From: Candidatus Sulfotelmatobacter sp. | GTDB lineage: Bacteria > Acidobacteriota > Terriglobia > Terriglobales > Acidobacteriaceae | DNA: 64,000 bases | Assembly (NCBI GenBank): GCA_025462865.1 | Contig: JAOAPI010000113.1 | Span: forward strand, 62,001-126,000 | Reading direction: 5' to 3' | In this document: one piece after another, positions 1-10,300 of the stretch | Layout of the letters: every line of letters starts with the position of its first letter | Numbering within the stretch: position 1 is the first letter of the stretch | Program-made: the position numbers and the translations under genes | The notes under the pieces: generated by a model | Seen by the model: the letters and a program-made list of their open reading frames with translations, nothing else | The model's database searches: none | Told to the model about the DNA's origin: nothing

Positions 1-1
1 G

Positions 2-2995
2 GTGCAGCAATGGGGGCAGATTCAGATCGGATATAACTCCGCCAACGAGCGGGTCGAGATTGCCTACGTGCGCGTGATCAAGGCCGATGGCAGCATGGTG
101 AAGGCCGGGGACGATGCCGTACAGGATCTGACTGCGCCGGTGGAACGCGAGGCGCCTGTCTACACGGACTATCGCCAGAAGCACATTACGGTTCCGGGTC
201 TCCGTCCCGGTGAAGTGCTGGAATATGACATGGTCACGGTGATCCATACGCCGCTCGCCGCCGGGCAGTTTTGGGCGGACTACGATTTCGATAAAAACAA
301 CATCATGCTCAATGAAGAGCTTGACGTGGATGTTCCCTTAGGCCGTCCGATCAAATTGAAGAACAAGCCGGGCATGGATCCGAAGATCTCGGAGGCGAAT
401 GGGCGCCGTATCTACCACTGGAGCAGCTCTCACCTGGAGCGCGAGGACGACGAGAAAGATAAGGATAAAGATAAAAGCAAAAAGAAAAAGAAGAAGAAGA
501 AGTCCGATGAAGAGAGATCTGACGTTCAGTTAACCACCTTCGTCAGTTGGGAACAGATTGGGCGCTGGTATGCCGGACTCGATAAGGACCGCCGCGCACC
601 ATCGCCGGAGGTACGCGCCAAGGCGCAGGAACTTACCAAGGGTCTGGACAACGAGTCTGACAAGATTCAGGCGCTTTACGATTTCGTGGCGAAAAATTTC
701 CGGTATGTGAGTTTGTCGCTTGGCTTGGGCCGCTACCAACCGCACGCGGCGGGGGACGTTCTTCACAATCAGTATGGCGATTGCAAAGATAAGCATACGC
801 TGCTGGCGTCACTGCTCGAAGCCGAGGGCCTGCATGCATCTTCGGTGCTGATTAACTCGACTCGCAAGCTTGATCCCGACGTGCCCTCTCCGGCGCAATT
901 CGATCACGTCATCACGATGCTGCCGGTGGGCCAGGACGAAGTTTGGATGGACACGACCAGCGAAGTGGCTCCGTTCCGGCTGCTGGCCTACAGCCTGCGG
1001 AATAAGTTAGCGCTGGTAATTCCCGCAGATGGCACTCCGCACCTGGAGGAGACGCCAGCCAACACTCCCATGCCCGACAGTGAGATTTCCGAAGTGGGTG
1101 GAAAAATAAATGAGATCGGCAAGCTCGAAGCACACGTGCACTACACGTTCCGCGGAGATGAAGAATTGATGCTGCGCTCAATCTTCCGCCGTGTGCCGGA
1201 GGCGCAATGGCAACGAGTGGTGGAAAATGTGAACGCGGGAATGGGAGGCGAGGTCACGCATTTGAAGATCAGCGATCCCGCCGCGACCCGTGAGCCGTTC
1301 ACGATGTCTTATGATGTGGCCAAGCCGAATTTCCTGGACTGGTCCAAGAAAAAATCTGATCTAACATTGCCGCTCTGCCAGTTCAATCTGCCGGACCTGG
1401 GGGTTAGCGACGATAGCGATGTGGACGCTGAACCGCTTAAACTCGGCCCCAAAGCGGAATACGCTTACAAAATCAAGCTCGAACTGCCTGCCAAGTACAC
1501 TGCACACGCGCCCTTACCTTTTTCGCTCAAGCGCGACTATGCGGATTATCAGGCTACTTACAAACTGGAAGGAAAAACTTTCACAGCATCGAGGACGCTC
1601 ACGCTGCGACAGGACGAACTGCCTGCCCCGCGCGCCGAGGACTATCAAGCTTTCCGCCATGCCGTAGGGTCAGACCTGGGGCAAGTGCTTTCGGTCGAGA
1701 ACACAGTGGCGGGAGCGCCCACGCCGCCGGCCGATATGAAGGCGGACGATCTGGTAGAGAGCGGCCGCGCCGCCATGAACAGCGGCAACCTGGCGATGGC
1801 AGTTCAACTCCTCAAGCGCGCTACGGAAGTTGAGCCCAAGAACAAATATGCCTGGAACATCCTCGGTGCCGCCTATCTTGGTATGCGCCAGAATGATAAC
1901 GCTATCGCTGCGCTTAACAAACAAATCGAAATCAATCCGTACGATGAATACGCCTATAACGCCATGGCTCGCGCCTACTGGCAGGAGCGCAAGTACGAAG
2001 AAGCCGTGTCTGCTTTCAACAAACAGATCGAGATCAATCCACTGGACAAGTTTGCCCACGCCGGATTGGGCGCCATGTATTCCGAGTGGCACAAATACGC
2101 GGAAGCGGCACCGGAGTTGGAAAAGGCCACATCGCTCACGCCGGATAATCCAGAATTGCAAGTGAGCCTCGGCGACGCCTATCTGAATCTTGGTCAGGAC
2201 GACAAAGCGCTGGCCACGTTCGACCACGCGGTTGAGATATCGGCTACGCCGCTGGTGTGGAATAACATCGCCTACCAGCTGTCGCTGAAGAAATCACATC
2301 TGGACCGCGCGCAGCAATATGCCGAATCGGCGGTATCGGCCACCACCGCGGAGCTGCGCAATGTGACGCTGGACCGGCTCACCCCGCAGGAGTTGCCGCT
2401 CGTGCCCTCCCTTATCGCCTACTGGGACACGTTGGGCTGGGTCTATTTCACCGAAGGAAATCTCGATAAGGCCGAAAAATACGTGGCGGCCGCATGGGGG
2501 CTTGGCCAGCACGGGGAAGTCGGCGACCATCTCGGCCAGATTTACGAGAAAGAAGGAAAGAAGGATCGGGCCCTGCTCACCTATACGCTTGCCACCACCG
2601 GACTTCGGCCCATTCCGGAAACGCACGAAAGAATTGACGCGCTCGTAAAGAGCGACGCCAAACTTAATGACGCCGCCAAAAATGGGAAACAAGATCTGCA
2701 ATCGATGCGATCTATCGACCTAGGCAAGGCGAAGGAAACGGGCAGCGCAGAGTTCTTTGTGCTGCTGAGTGGCGGTGCCGGTATGCCCGCGAAAGCCGAG
2801 GCTGTAAGGTTTGTCAGTGGCGAAGAGAAGCTGAAAGTATTTACTGAAGCGCTGCGCACTGCGGAGTACCGCCTGACTTTTCCGGACGACACGCCAGTGA
2901 AAATCTTGCGCCGCGGGATTCTTTCCTGCTCGGCAGCGGGGGGAAACTGCACGTTCGTGCTGATGCTGCCGGATGATGTAAGAACGGTGGACTGA
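2..2995 (+). CDS. Exported DUF3857/transglutaminase-like protein with C-terminal TPR repeats (5' partial)
   Basis: The reading frame is open to the left edge, so the N-terminus and any signal peptide are missing. Residues 1-200 resemble the DUF3857 beta-rich domain. A transglutaminase-like core follows, with a visible Cys-His-Asp set at C261 (GDCKDKH), H302 (FDHV) and D317 (WMDTT). About residues 590-900 hold TPR helices, including repeated 'NKQIEINP' units. This architecture is common in exported proteins of Acidobacteria and Bacteroidetes; the substrate is unknown. Odd feature: residues about 149-172 are an Asp/Lys run ending in eight consecutive lysines, placed between the DUF3857 and transglutaminase parts. 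No operon partner is visible downstream. Family assignment is confident, the biochemical role is not. Confidence 0.85.
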   Translation: MQQWGQIQIGYNSANERVEIAYVRVIKADGSMVKAGDDAVQDLTAPVEREAPVYTDYRQKHITVPGLRPGEVLEYDMVTVIHTPLAAGQFWADYDFDKNNIMLNEELDVDVPLGRPIKLKNKPGMDPKISEANGRRIYHWSSSHLEREDDEKDKDKDKSKKKKKKKKSDEERSDVQLTTFVSWEQIGRWYAGLDKDRRAPSPEVRAKAQELTKGLDNESDKIQALYDFVAKNFRYVSLSLGLGRYQPHAAGDVLHNQYGDCKDKHTLLASLLEAEGLHASSVLINSTRKLDPDVPSPAQFDHVITMLPVGQDEVWMDTTSEVAPFRLLAYSLRNKLALVIPADGTPHLEETPANTPMPDSEISEVGGKINEIGKLEAHVHYTFRGDEELMLRSIFRRVPEAQWQRVVENVNAGMGGEVTHLKISDPAATREPFTMSYDVAKPNFLDWSKKKSDLTLPLCQFNLPDLGVSDDSDVDAEPLKLGPKAEYAYKIKLELPAKYTAHAPLPFSLKRDYADYQATYKLEGKTFTASRTLTLRQDELPAPRAEDYQAFRHAVGSDLGQVLSVENTVAGAPTPPADMKADDLVESGRAAMNSGNLAMAVQLLKRATEVEPKNKYAWNILGAAYLGMRQNDNAIAALNKQIEINPYDEYAYNAMARAYWQERKYEEAVSAFNKQIEINPLDKFAHAGLGAMYSEWHKYAEAAPELEKATSLTPDNPELQVSLGDAYLNLGQDDKALATFDHAVEISATPLVWNNIAYQLSLKKSHLDRAQQYAESAVSATTAELRNVTLDRLTPQELPLVPSLIAYWDTLGWVYFTEGNLDKAEKYVAAAWGLGQHGEVGDHLGQIYEKEGKKDRALLTYTLATTGLRPIPETHERIDALVKSDAKLNDAAKNGKQDLQSMRSIDLGKAKETGSAEFFVLLSGGAGMPAKAEAVRFVSGEEKLKVFTEALRTAEYRLTFPDDTPVKILRRGILSCSAAGGNCTFVLMLPDDVRTVD

Positions 2996-3042
2996 AAATA
3001 CTGCCAGCGGTGCGGCGAGATAAATGGAAAATGCTTAGGCGC

Positions 3043-3131
3043 GTCATCCCGGGCGTGAGGGCCCTTGGTTCGTGGCGCCTAGTCGGGCTCTTCACGCAAA
3101 AACCAAGGTGCCTCGCTCTGCTCGGGATGAC
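3043..3131. repeat. Palindromic intergenic repeat with GTCATCCCG termini
   Basis: The termini GTCATCCCGGGC (3043-3054) and GCTCGGGATGAC (3120-3131) are inverted copies matching at 11 of 12 positions. Inside them, CCTTGGTT (3063-3070) and AACCAAGG (3101-3108) form a perfect 8-bp stem. The whole unit can fold as one long imperfect hairpin. It occupies most of the 312-base gap between two convergent genes. It looks like a REP/MITE-type element; no coding potential is evident. The rest of the gap shows nothing else. Confidence 0.55.
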
Positions 3132-3307
3132 ACGTCGGTGCCGGTGAAAATTCGTGCGCAAGGCCGGGCAGGTTCGCCATCAGCAGTTGCGCAATTGTTA
3201 GGATGCTGACATCGCACTTTAGGATTGCCGTCTACGGTGGACTTTCCGGCGCTTTAGAGGAAAACCTTCAGACATGTCAGCAATTCCCCCGCGTCGGCCG
3301 AGCAGAG

Positions 3308-4666
3308 CTATTTTGCTGCTTCTTCGTAGGCGCAAGCTAGTCGAAATACCAAGTCTTCCCGCCAGTGTGGGCCTGCAATTTGCAATCCGATGGGCAGGCC
3401 GCTTTTTGTGAATCCGCAAGGCATTGAGATTGCCGGTAGTCCCCACACGTTAAACGGTCGCGTGTTACGCAGCAATATAAGCTCCGCTGGACGGAGCGCG
3501 TCGGGATCTTTTTTGAGGTCAGCGATGGCAGGGGCTGGGATGGGAATGGTGGGTGTGACCAGCAAATCGACGTCGGCAAATAGCTTATGAGCCATGCGTC
3601 GTTCCTGATCGAGTTCGCGGCGGCGCTGAATGTATTCCGCCGCCGAAACTTTCTCTCCCGAGCGGATGCGCCTTAGCGTCTCGGGCTGGTAAAGTTCGGG
3701 GCGTGCGGCCACATTCGCGGCATGATAGGCAAAAGATTCGGCGGCTTGCAAAGTGCGGTCGGTTGGAACCTCGATCTGCATCTCGCGAACATCCGCGACC
3801 AGAGTTCGGATGAGTGCGATAGCTTGCTCCACCGCGGCGCGGACTTCATCATCGAGATCTTCGTAAAAAAACTTCCGTGGAATTCCCACACGCAACTTCT
3901 TTGATCCATCCTGCATGGCGGAAACATAGTCGGCAACTGGAACATCGGCGCTGCAAGTGTCGAGTGGATCGTATCCCGCAATGGCCTGCAATACTAACGC
4001 AGCATCGGCCGCCGTCGCGGCCAGCGGCCCAACGTGGTCGAGCGACCACGAAAGTGGAATCACACCGCGTGCCGACACGCGCCCATAAGTGGGCTTGATA
4101 CCGACGCAGCCGCACAGGGCCGCTGGTTCGCGGATCGAGCCTGCGGTATCGGAGCCAATCGCCGCGTAACAAAGGCCGGCAGCTACAGCGGCAGCCGATC
4201 CGCCGGATGATCCCCCGACGATGTGCGCCGTGTTGCCGGGATTGTGAACGTCACCGAAGAAGCTGACTAACGAACTACCGCCATAAGCGAATTCGTGCAG
4301 ATTATTTTTGCCAAGAATCACAGCGCCCGCCTGTCGCAAGCGTCGGACCACTTCGGCATCTTCGCTCGGGATACGGTCCTTGAGCAGCGCGCTGGCAGCG
4401 GTGGTGCGCGTGCCGGCGGTGTCGATGATGTCTTTCAGGGCAATCGGAATGCCATGCAAAGGGCCACGCCACTGGCCACGGGCGATTTCCGCCTCAGCAG
4501 CCTGAGCTTCCGCCAACGCCGACTCTGCCGTCACTGTGACGAAAGCATTTAAGGATGGATTTAGTTTCTCGATGCGATCGAGGCAAGCTCGCGTCAGTTC
4601 GATGGGAGAAACTTCTTTCCGCTTCATACGCGAGGAGAGGTCAGCAATAGTCTGGAGGATCGGCAT
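3308..4666 (-). CDS. GatA-like amidase (amidase signature family)
   Basis: The 452-residue protein carries the amidase signature: GGSSGGS around residues 151-157 followed by DTAGSIREPA. The expected Ser-cisSer-Lys triad is visible as K78 (ALKDI), S154 and S177. Length and domain order fit GatA and stand-alone amidases. No gatC or gatB is adjacent, so I prefer a stand-alone amide hydrolase over the aminoacyl-tRNA amidotransferase subunit, although a dispersed GatA cannot be excluded. It starts with ATG and is divergent from the aldehyde dehydrogenase. No signal peptide is apparent, so it should be cytoplasmic. Substrate unknown. Confidence 0.85.
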   Translation of the reverse strand: MPILQTIADLSSRMKRKEVSPIELTRACLDRIEKLNPSLNAFVTVTAESALAEAQAAEAEIARGQWRGPLHGIPIALKDIIDTAGTRTTAASALLKDRIPSEDAEVVRRLRQAGAVILGKNNLHEFAYGGSSLVSFFGDVHNPGNTAHIVGGSSGGSAAAVAAGLCYAAIGSDTAGSIREPAALCGCVGIKPTYGRVSARGVIPLSWSLDHVGPLAATAADAALVLQAIAGYDPLDTCSADVPVADYVSAMQDGSKKLRVGIPRKFFYEDLDDEVRAAVEQAIALIRTLVADVREMQIEVPTDRTLQAAESFAYHAANVAARPELYQPETLRRIRSGEKVSAAEYIQRRRELDQERRMAHKLFADVDLLVTPTIPIPAPAIADLKKDPDALRPAELILLRNTRPFNVWGLPAISMPCGFTKSGLPIGLQIAGPHWREDLVFRLACAYEEAAK

Positions 4667-4714
4667 GGATCGGATGTTTCATTGTAGTAGACATTGGTAG
4701 TACTTCTTACTAAC

Positions 4715-4785
4715 CACAAAGGGCACGAAGGTCCAGGAAGGAACGCCAATGGACTTCCTTGGTGAAAATTTGTGTACTTCGTGGG
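4715..4785. repeat. Imperfect inverted repeat between divergent genes
   Basis: CCAGGAAG (4734-4741) and CTTCCTTGG (4754-4762) can pair. They are flanked by CACAAAG/CACGAAG motifs on the left and by the inverted CTTCGTGGG on the right. CACAAAG...CACGAAG motifs recur in intergenic repeats of soil bacteria (general knowledge, not checked here). It sits between the amidase and aldehyde dehydrogenase starts, so it could be part of either leader. Confidence 0.3.
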
Positions 4786-4866
4786 CCATGATTTGGCTTT
4801 GCAGAAAAAAGCAACCACATGCCGGGGCCTATAATCAAAAGTCCTGCCCCCGGGAGGCTCCAGACA

Positions 4867-6312
4867 ATGCCGGAAATGACGATCGCCCCAGTCGCAACCC
4901 ACGGTTTTTTCGTTGACGGCCGATGGATCGAAGACGGCGACATCGTTGAAATCCACGCCCCGTTCGACGGAAGCGTGATCGCGCGGGTAACCCAGGCGCG
5001 ACGCCAGCATGCTGAAGCTGCAATCGCGGCATCGGTAAAAGCGTTTGGCACTACCCGGCGACTGCCGGCGTTCGAGCGCCAGCGCGTGCTGCGGCGCGTG
5101 GCGCAGGCGATTGCCGAGCGCCGCGATGAATTCTCACGCACCCTCGCCCAGGAGGCCGGCAAGCCCATCAAGCTGGCGCGAATCGAGGTAGACAGAGCGG
5201 TATTTATTTTCAATGTCGCCGCCGAAGAAACCACGCGCATCAACGGGGAGTACCTGCCCCTGGACTGGCAGGAATTCACTGCCGGGCGCTGGGGCATTGT
5301 GAAGCGCTTTCCGCTCGGTCCGATTGCTGGGATCACGCCATTTAATTTTCCGCTGAACCTGGTGGCGCACAAAGTCGCCCCGGCAATCGCCGCAGGGTGC
5401 TCGATGGTGTTGAAGCCCGCGCCACAGACTCCGTTGTGCTCGCTGTTGCTGGCGGAATGCGTGCAACAGGCAGGCTGGCCTGATGGCGGCCTCAACGTGC
5501 TGCCGCTTTCCAACGAGGATGCCGGCCTGCTGGTCACCGACGAGCGCATCAAGTTGATCAGCTTTACCGGCAGCGTACCCGTTGGCTGGGACATCAAGCG
5601 CCGGGCCGGCAAAAAGAAGGTTGCGCTCGAACTGGGAGGGAACGCTGGCGCTATCGTCCACGGCGATGCCGACTTGTCTTATGCAGCCGAACGCTGCGTT
5701 GCCGGCGGCTTCGGCTATGCTGGCCAGACCTGCATTTCTGTGCAGCGCATTCTCGTGGAGCACTCGGTATACGGGAAATTTGTCGATCTCTTCGTCGACG
5801 GCGTCAAGAAGCTGAAGGCTGGGGATCCGATGGAAGAATCAACTGATATCGGTCCGCTGATCCGCGAAAGTGATGCGGTCCGTGTAACCAACTGGGTGGA
5901 GGAAGCGATTCGCGCCGGAGCCCGCTTGCTTTGTGGCGGTGGCCGAAATGGGTCGATCGTCGAGCCCACGGTGCTGACAGGAACTAGACCCGAAATGAAA
6001 GTGAACTGCCAGGAAATCTTTGGTCCAGTGGTGACGGTCGAGCCCTACCAGAATTTTGACGAAGCCCTGCGGCGAATCAATAACTCCAACTACGGATTGC
6101 AGGCAGGAGTGTTCACACGCGACGTCAAATTGCTTTTCCAGGCGTATGAAGAATTGGAGGTGGGAGCGGTGGTGGCTGGTGATACTCCTTCCTTCCGCAT
6201 CGATCAGATGCCTTACGGCGGAGTAAAAGATTCCGGGCTTGGCCGCGAAGGATTGCGCTACGCGATCGAGGAAATGACGGAGCCAAAACTTCTGGTGATG
6301 AATTTGCGCTAG
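4867..6312 (+). CDS. NAD(P)-dependent aldehyde dehydrogenase
   Basis: This is a full-length ALDH-superfamily protein of about 481 residues. The catalytic Cys lies in GQTCISVQR (residue 289 from this start) and the general base Glu in LELGGNAG (residue 255). The SFTGSVPVG loop and the C-terminal EIFGPVV and SGLGREG motifs are also present. It resembles the lactaldehyde/phosphonoacetaldehyde/non-phosphorylating glyceraldehyde-3-phosphate branch, but the substrate cannot be read from sequence. I chose ATG 4867 over the in-frame ATG at 4819 because GGGAGG at 4852-4857 lies 9 bases before it. It oxidises an aldehyde to the acid in the cytoplasm. Monocistronic in appearance. Confidence 0.88.
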   Translation: MPEMTIAPVATHGFFVDGRWIEDGDIVEIHAPFDGSVIARVTQARRQHAEAAIAASVKAFGTTRRLPAFERQRVLRRVAQAIAERRDEFSRTLAQEAGKPIKLARIEVDRAVFIFNVAAEETTRINGEYLPLDWQEFTAGRWGIVKRFPLGPIAGITPFNFPLNLVAHKVAPAIAAGCSMVLKPAPQTPLCSLLLAECVQQAGWPDGGLNVLPLSNEDAGLLVTDERIKLISFTGSVPVGWDIKRRAGKKKVALELGGNAGAIVHGDADLSYAAERCVAGGFGYAGQTCISVQRILVEHSVYGKFVDLFVDGVKKLKAGDPMEESTDIGPLIRESDAVRVTNWVEEAIRAGARLLCGGGRNGSIVEPTVLTGTRPEMKVNCQEIFGPVVTVEPYQNFDEALRRINNSNYGLQAGVFTRDVKLLFQAYEELEVGAVVAGDTPSFRIDQMPYGGVKDSGLGREGLRYAIEEMTEPKLLVMNLR

Positions 6313-6326
6313 AGTACGGTAAAAGC

Positions 6327-6355
6327 GCGACAACTCACCGCGAAATATTTATAAT
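6327..6355 (+). promoter_or_regulatory. Candidate sigma-70-type promoter of the act-cta cluster
   Basis: GCGACA (6327-6332) and a perfect TATAAT (6350-6355) are separated by 17 bases, about 120 bases before actA. The -35 matches the consensus at 4 of 6 positions. It is the best promoter-like site upstream of the respiratory cluster; no operator was recognised. Confidence 0.45.
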
Positions 6356-6477
6356 CTCCTGTTCTGATAGCTGGCGCGAATGCTTCGGTGGGTGTTTTCT
6401 TTTGCGCCGTAACCGTCACGCTTCCAAAAACCGGGAGTCTGCCAAGTCTCATTCGTATTGTCTGAAGTGCGTACGCC

Positions 6478-7176
6478 ATGTCGCAGATCTTTCATCGCAG
6501 CACAAACACCATGTCCCGGGCCACAATTTTTGGCGCGGTCTTTGTGGTTGCCGCGCTGGGATGGATGGCGATGGAGATTCAGCGCTCGCCTTACGTCACC
6601 TATGCGGGCGTGAGAAAGCCGCAGCCCGTGCCGTTCAGCCACCAGCACCATGTTTCCGGACTCGGGATAGACTGCCGCTACTGCCACACTTCGGTCGAAA
6701 CTTCCAGCTTCGCCGGAATTCCGCCGACGAAAACCTGCATGAATTGCCACTCGCAGATTTGGACGAACGCTCAGTTGCTTGAGCCCGTCCGCGCCAGTTA
6801 CCGCTCCGGAGAATCGCTGCAGTGGACGCGAGTGAACCAGCTTCCCGACTTCGTTTTCTTTAATCACAGTATTCACATCAATAAGGGCGTTGGCTGCAAC
6901 ACCTGCCACGGCCCGGTAGACCAAATGCCGCTGATGTATCAGCAGGAGTCGTTGCAGATGGAATGGTGTTTGGATTGCCATCGTGCGCCGGCAAAGAACC
7001 TGCGGCCGCGGGACCAAGTATTCAACATGCGGTACCAGCAGCCCACGAGCACGAACCCAGTCATCGTCGATGGTCAGACCTTTATGGATCAGATGAGTTT
7101 GGGTTCGGCGCTAGTGAAAAAGTACGGCGTGCGCAGCGTAGGAGACATCACAAGCTGCAACACGTGTCATCGGTAA
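6478..7176 (+). CDS. actA: Alternative complex III pentaheme cytochrome c subunit ActA
   Basis: The 232-residue protein has an N-terminal membrane segment (about residues 15-32) and exactly five CXXCH heme sites, at residues 66 (CRYCH), 87 (CMNCH), 140 (CNTCH), 164 (CLDCH) and 227 (CNTCH). That count and the single N-terminal anchor are the hallmark of ActA, which carries electrons in the periplasmic arm of the quinol:cytochrome c oxidoreductase known as alternative complex III. It heads the complete actABCDEF order. The 166 bases before actB contain an intergenic repeat, so actB may be translated from a longer intercistronic leader than the other genes. Confidence 0.95.
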   Translation: MSQIFHRSTNTMSRATIFGAVFVVAALGWMAMEIQRSPYVTYAGVRKPQPVPFSHQHHVSGLGIDCRYCHTSVETSSFAGIPPTKTCMNCHSQIWTNAQLLEPVRASYRSGESLQWTRVNQLPDFVFFNHSIHINKGVGCNTCHGPVDQMPLMYQQESLQMEWCLDCHRAPAKNLRPRDQVFNMRYQQPTSTNPVIVDGQTFMDQMSLGSALVKKYGVRSVGDITSCNTCHR

Positions 7177-7256
7177 ACGACGTATGAAATGTGTCATCGT
7201 GAAGAATCATCGGGAGAATGCCTTGCAGCGTTCGTGGCGCTATCGGCATTACAGGG

Positions 7257-7311
7257 GTCCTTCGACTGCGCGAGACTTCGCTTCGCGAACTCTCGCTTCG
7301 CTCAGGATGAC
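7257..7311. repeat. Intergenic repeat of the 'TCGCTCAGGATGAC' type
   Basis: The 55-base unit begins GTCCTTCGACTGCGCGAG and ends CTCGCTTCGCTCAGGATGAC. Its centre contains TTCGCTTCGCGAA, and the ends are imperfect inverted copies. It lies between actA and actB inside the presumed operon transcript, where it would fold as a hairpin. Units like this are abundant in acidobacterial intergenic regions (general knowledge). Confidence 0.5.
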
Positions 7312-7342
7312 AAGTTGTGAATTGTACGGTGTGTGATTATTC

Positions 7343-10300
7343 ATGAAGATTGAAAGACAAGACGGTAGAGCCAAGCGCGAGGAAGTTTGCCCGGGCAACA
7401 AAGGAAAACTGGATCTCGACTCCCTTCGCGAGCAAATTGATGGGGAGAGCGAGAGGGCCGGCCCGGAATACTGGCGCAGTCTCGAAGAACTCGCCGGCAG
7501 CCCCGCGTTCCAGGAGGCGCTGCACCGCGAATTCCCCAAGGGCGCTTCTGAATGGGTAGATTCCGTCTCGCGCCGCGGCTTCTTGAAAGTGATGGGCGCG
7601 TCCATGGCGCTCGCAGGAATGACCGGCTGTGTGCGTCTGCCGCTCGAACCAATCGTTCCGTACGTGCGCCAGCCGGAGGATGTGATTCCCGGCCGGCCTC
7701 AGTTCTACGCTACGGCGATGACGCTCGGCGGGTATGCCAGCCCGCTGCTGGTCGAGAGCCACATGGGCCGCCCGACAAAGATTGAAGGCAACGACCGGCA
7801 TCCTGCTTCGCTGGGGGGCACGGATATTTTTGCGCAAGCGTCGATTCTTGGCATGTACGATCCCGACCGCTCGCAGAGTGTGGTGTCGATGGGCGATCAG
7901 CGGTCGTGGCAGTCATTCCTGACTGCGATTCGCGGCCCGCTCAGTGCGCAGAAGGCGCTCCAAGGTGCGGGCATCCGCATTCTGACGCCGACCATTTCTT
8001 CGCCAACGCTCGCAGATCAGCTGCGCAACTTCCTGAAAATTTATCCTCAGGCCAAGTGGCACGTGTACGAGCCAGTCAATCGCGACAACGTCCTCGAAGG
8101 CGCGAAGCTGGCCTTCGGCCAGCCGGTTGAGACGCGCTACGATTTTGACAAAGCCGACGTAATCGTCTCGCTCGACGCCGATTTCCTGTATGCGGGTTTC
8201 CCGGGAAACGTCCGCTACATTCGCGACTTCGCCAAACGTCGCAATCCCGAGGGCAACATGAACCGGCTGTATATGGTCGAGAGCACGCCGACCACGACTG
8301 GGGCGAAGGCGGATCACCGGCTGCCTGTGCGGGCGGGAGATGTGGAAACGTTTGCGTGGGCTGTCGCGGGGGAGCTTGGAGTGGTTGGCGGTGCCGCAAA
8401 GATTCCGGGTGGCGAACAGGGAAGGTATTTGGCCGCAATCGTCAAAGATGTTCAGGGCTCTCGGAGCTCAAGCCTCGTTATCGCAGGGGACCATCAGCCC
8501 CCTCCGGTTCACGCTCTCGCTCACGCAATTAATCAAGCGTTAGGCAACTTTGGCAAGACCGTGTTCCACACCGACGCCGTCGATGTGAACCCGGTCAATC
8601 AGAGCTCTTCCATCAAAGATCTCGTGGCGGATATTGGGGCGGGCAAAGTGGATCTGCTAGTCATCCTCGGCGGCAACCCTGCTTATGACGCACCCGCCGA
8701 TCTCGACTTCGCCAATCTCCTGAAGAATGGCAAGGTTCCATTGCGTGTGCATCTCGGGCTTTATCAGAACGAAACCGCAGAACTTTGTCAGTGGCACATC
8801 AATCAGGCGCACGAACTAGAGGCGTGGGGCGATGCCCGCGCTTACGACGGCACGGTCAGCATCATTCAGCCGCTGATCGCTCCTCTCTACAACGGCAAGA
8901 GTGCACTCGAACTCGTCGCGCTGCTTTCCGGACAAGCCGACGCCACCGGCTATGATCTCGTTCGCGCCTATTGGCAGAAACAGCACTCCGACGCGGACTT
9001 CGAGCAGTTCTGGCGCAAGTCACTGCATGATGGATGGATCGAGGGCACTGCCTTCCAGCCCAAATCTGTCGCCACAAAGGCCGACCACTTCGGCGTGACG
9101 CTTGCCGATACAAACGCCATCGAGCTCAACATCCGGCGCGACCCCACCATCTACGACGGTCAATTCTCCAACAACGGCTGGCTGCAGGAATTGCCCAAGC
9201 CCATGAACAAGCTCACCTGGGACAACGCCGTGCTCATCGGTCCCAAGATGGCGGAGCGGCTGCAAATCAAAGTGGAAGATGTTGTCGAGCTGGAATTGAA
9301 CGGAAAGAAAGTCACCGGCCCGGTCTGGATTCAAGCCGGACATCCCGACAACTCCGTCACCGTAACGTTAGGCTACGGCCGTAAGCGCGCAGGCCGGGTC
9401 GGAACCGCGCAGGGATTCGACGCGTATGCGTTACGCACAAGCGCCGCGCCATGGATCGCCACCGGCCTGCAAATCCGCAAGACCGGAGAAACGTACAAGC
9501 TTGCATCCACGCAGGGCTACCAGAGCATGGACACGCCCGATGGCGGGCACCGTCCGCTGGTCCGCGAAACCACGCTTGAGGAATATCGCAAAGAGCCGAC
9601 CTTCGCGCAGGAAGAAGAGCCCGCGCCCGGACTCACCCTCTACAAGCCATATCCATACAAGCAGGAAGACTACGCGTGGGGGATGGCGATTGATCTGAAC
9701 TCCTGCGTGGGTTGCAACAACTGCATGGTTGCATGCCAGTCGGAGAACAACATTGCCGTCGTTGGCAAAGAGCAGACTGTCATCGGCCGCCACATGCACT
9801 GGATTCGCGTCGACGCCTACTACCAGGGCGACCGCGACAATCCCAAAGCTTTTTTCCAGCCTGTACCGTGCATGCAATGTGAGAACGCGCCATGTGAGGT
9901 GGTCTGCCCCGTGGGCGCGACCAACCATTCGAGCGAAGGCCTGAACGATATGGTCTACAACCGCTGCGTGGGCACGCGCTATTGTTCGAACAACTGCCCG
10001 TATAAGGTGCGGCGCTTTAACTTCCTGCTGTTCCAGGATTGGGAGACGCCGCAATACAAGATGATGCGGAATCCCGACGTCAGCGTGCGCAGTCGCGGCG
10101 TAATGGAGAAGTGCACGTACTGCGTGCAGCGCGTTAACGAGCGCCGTATCGACGCCGAACGTGAAGACCGCAAGATCAACGACGACGAGTTGCAGACCGC
10201 TTGCCAGCAATCGTGCCCGGCGGGCGCGATCATCTTCGGCAATATTAACGATCCGGACAGCAAGGTCTCGAGGTTGAAGGCACAGGCTCGCAATTACAGT

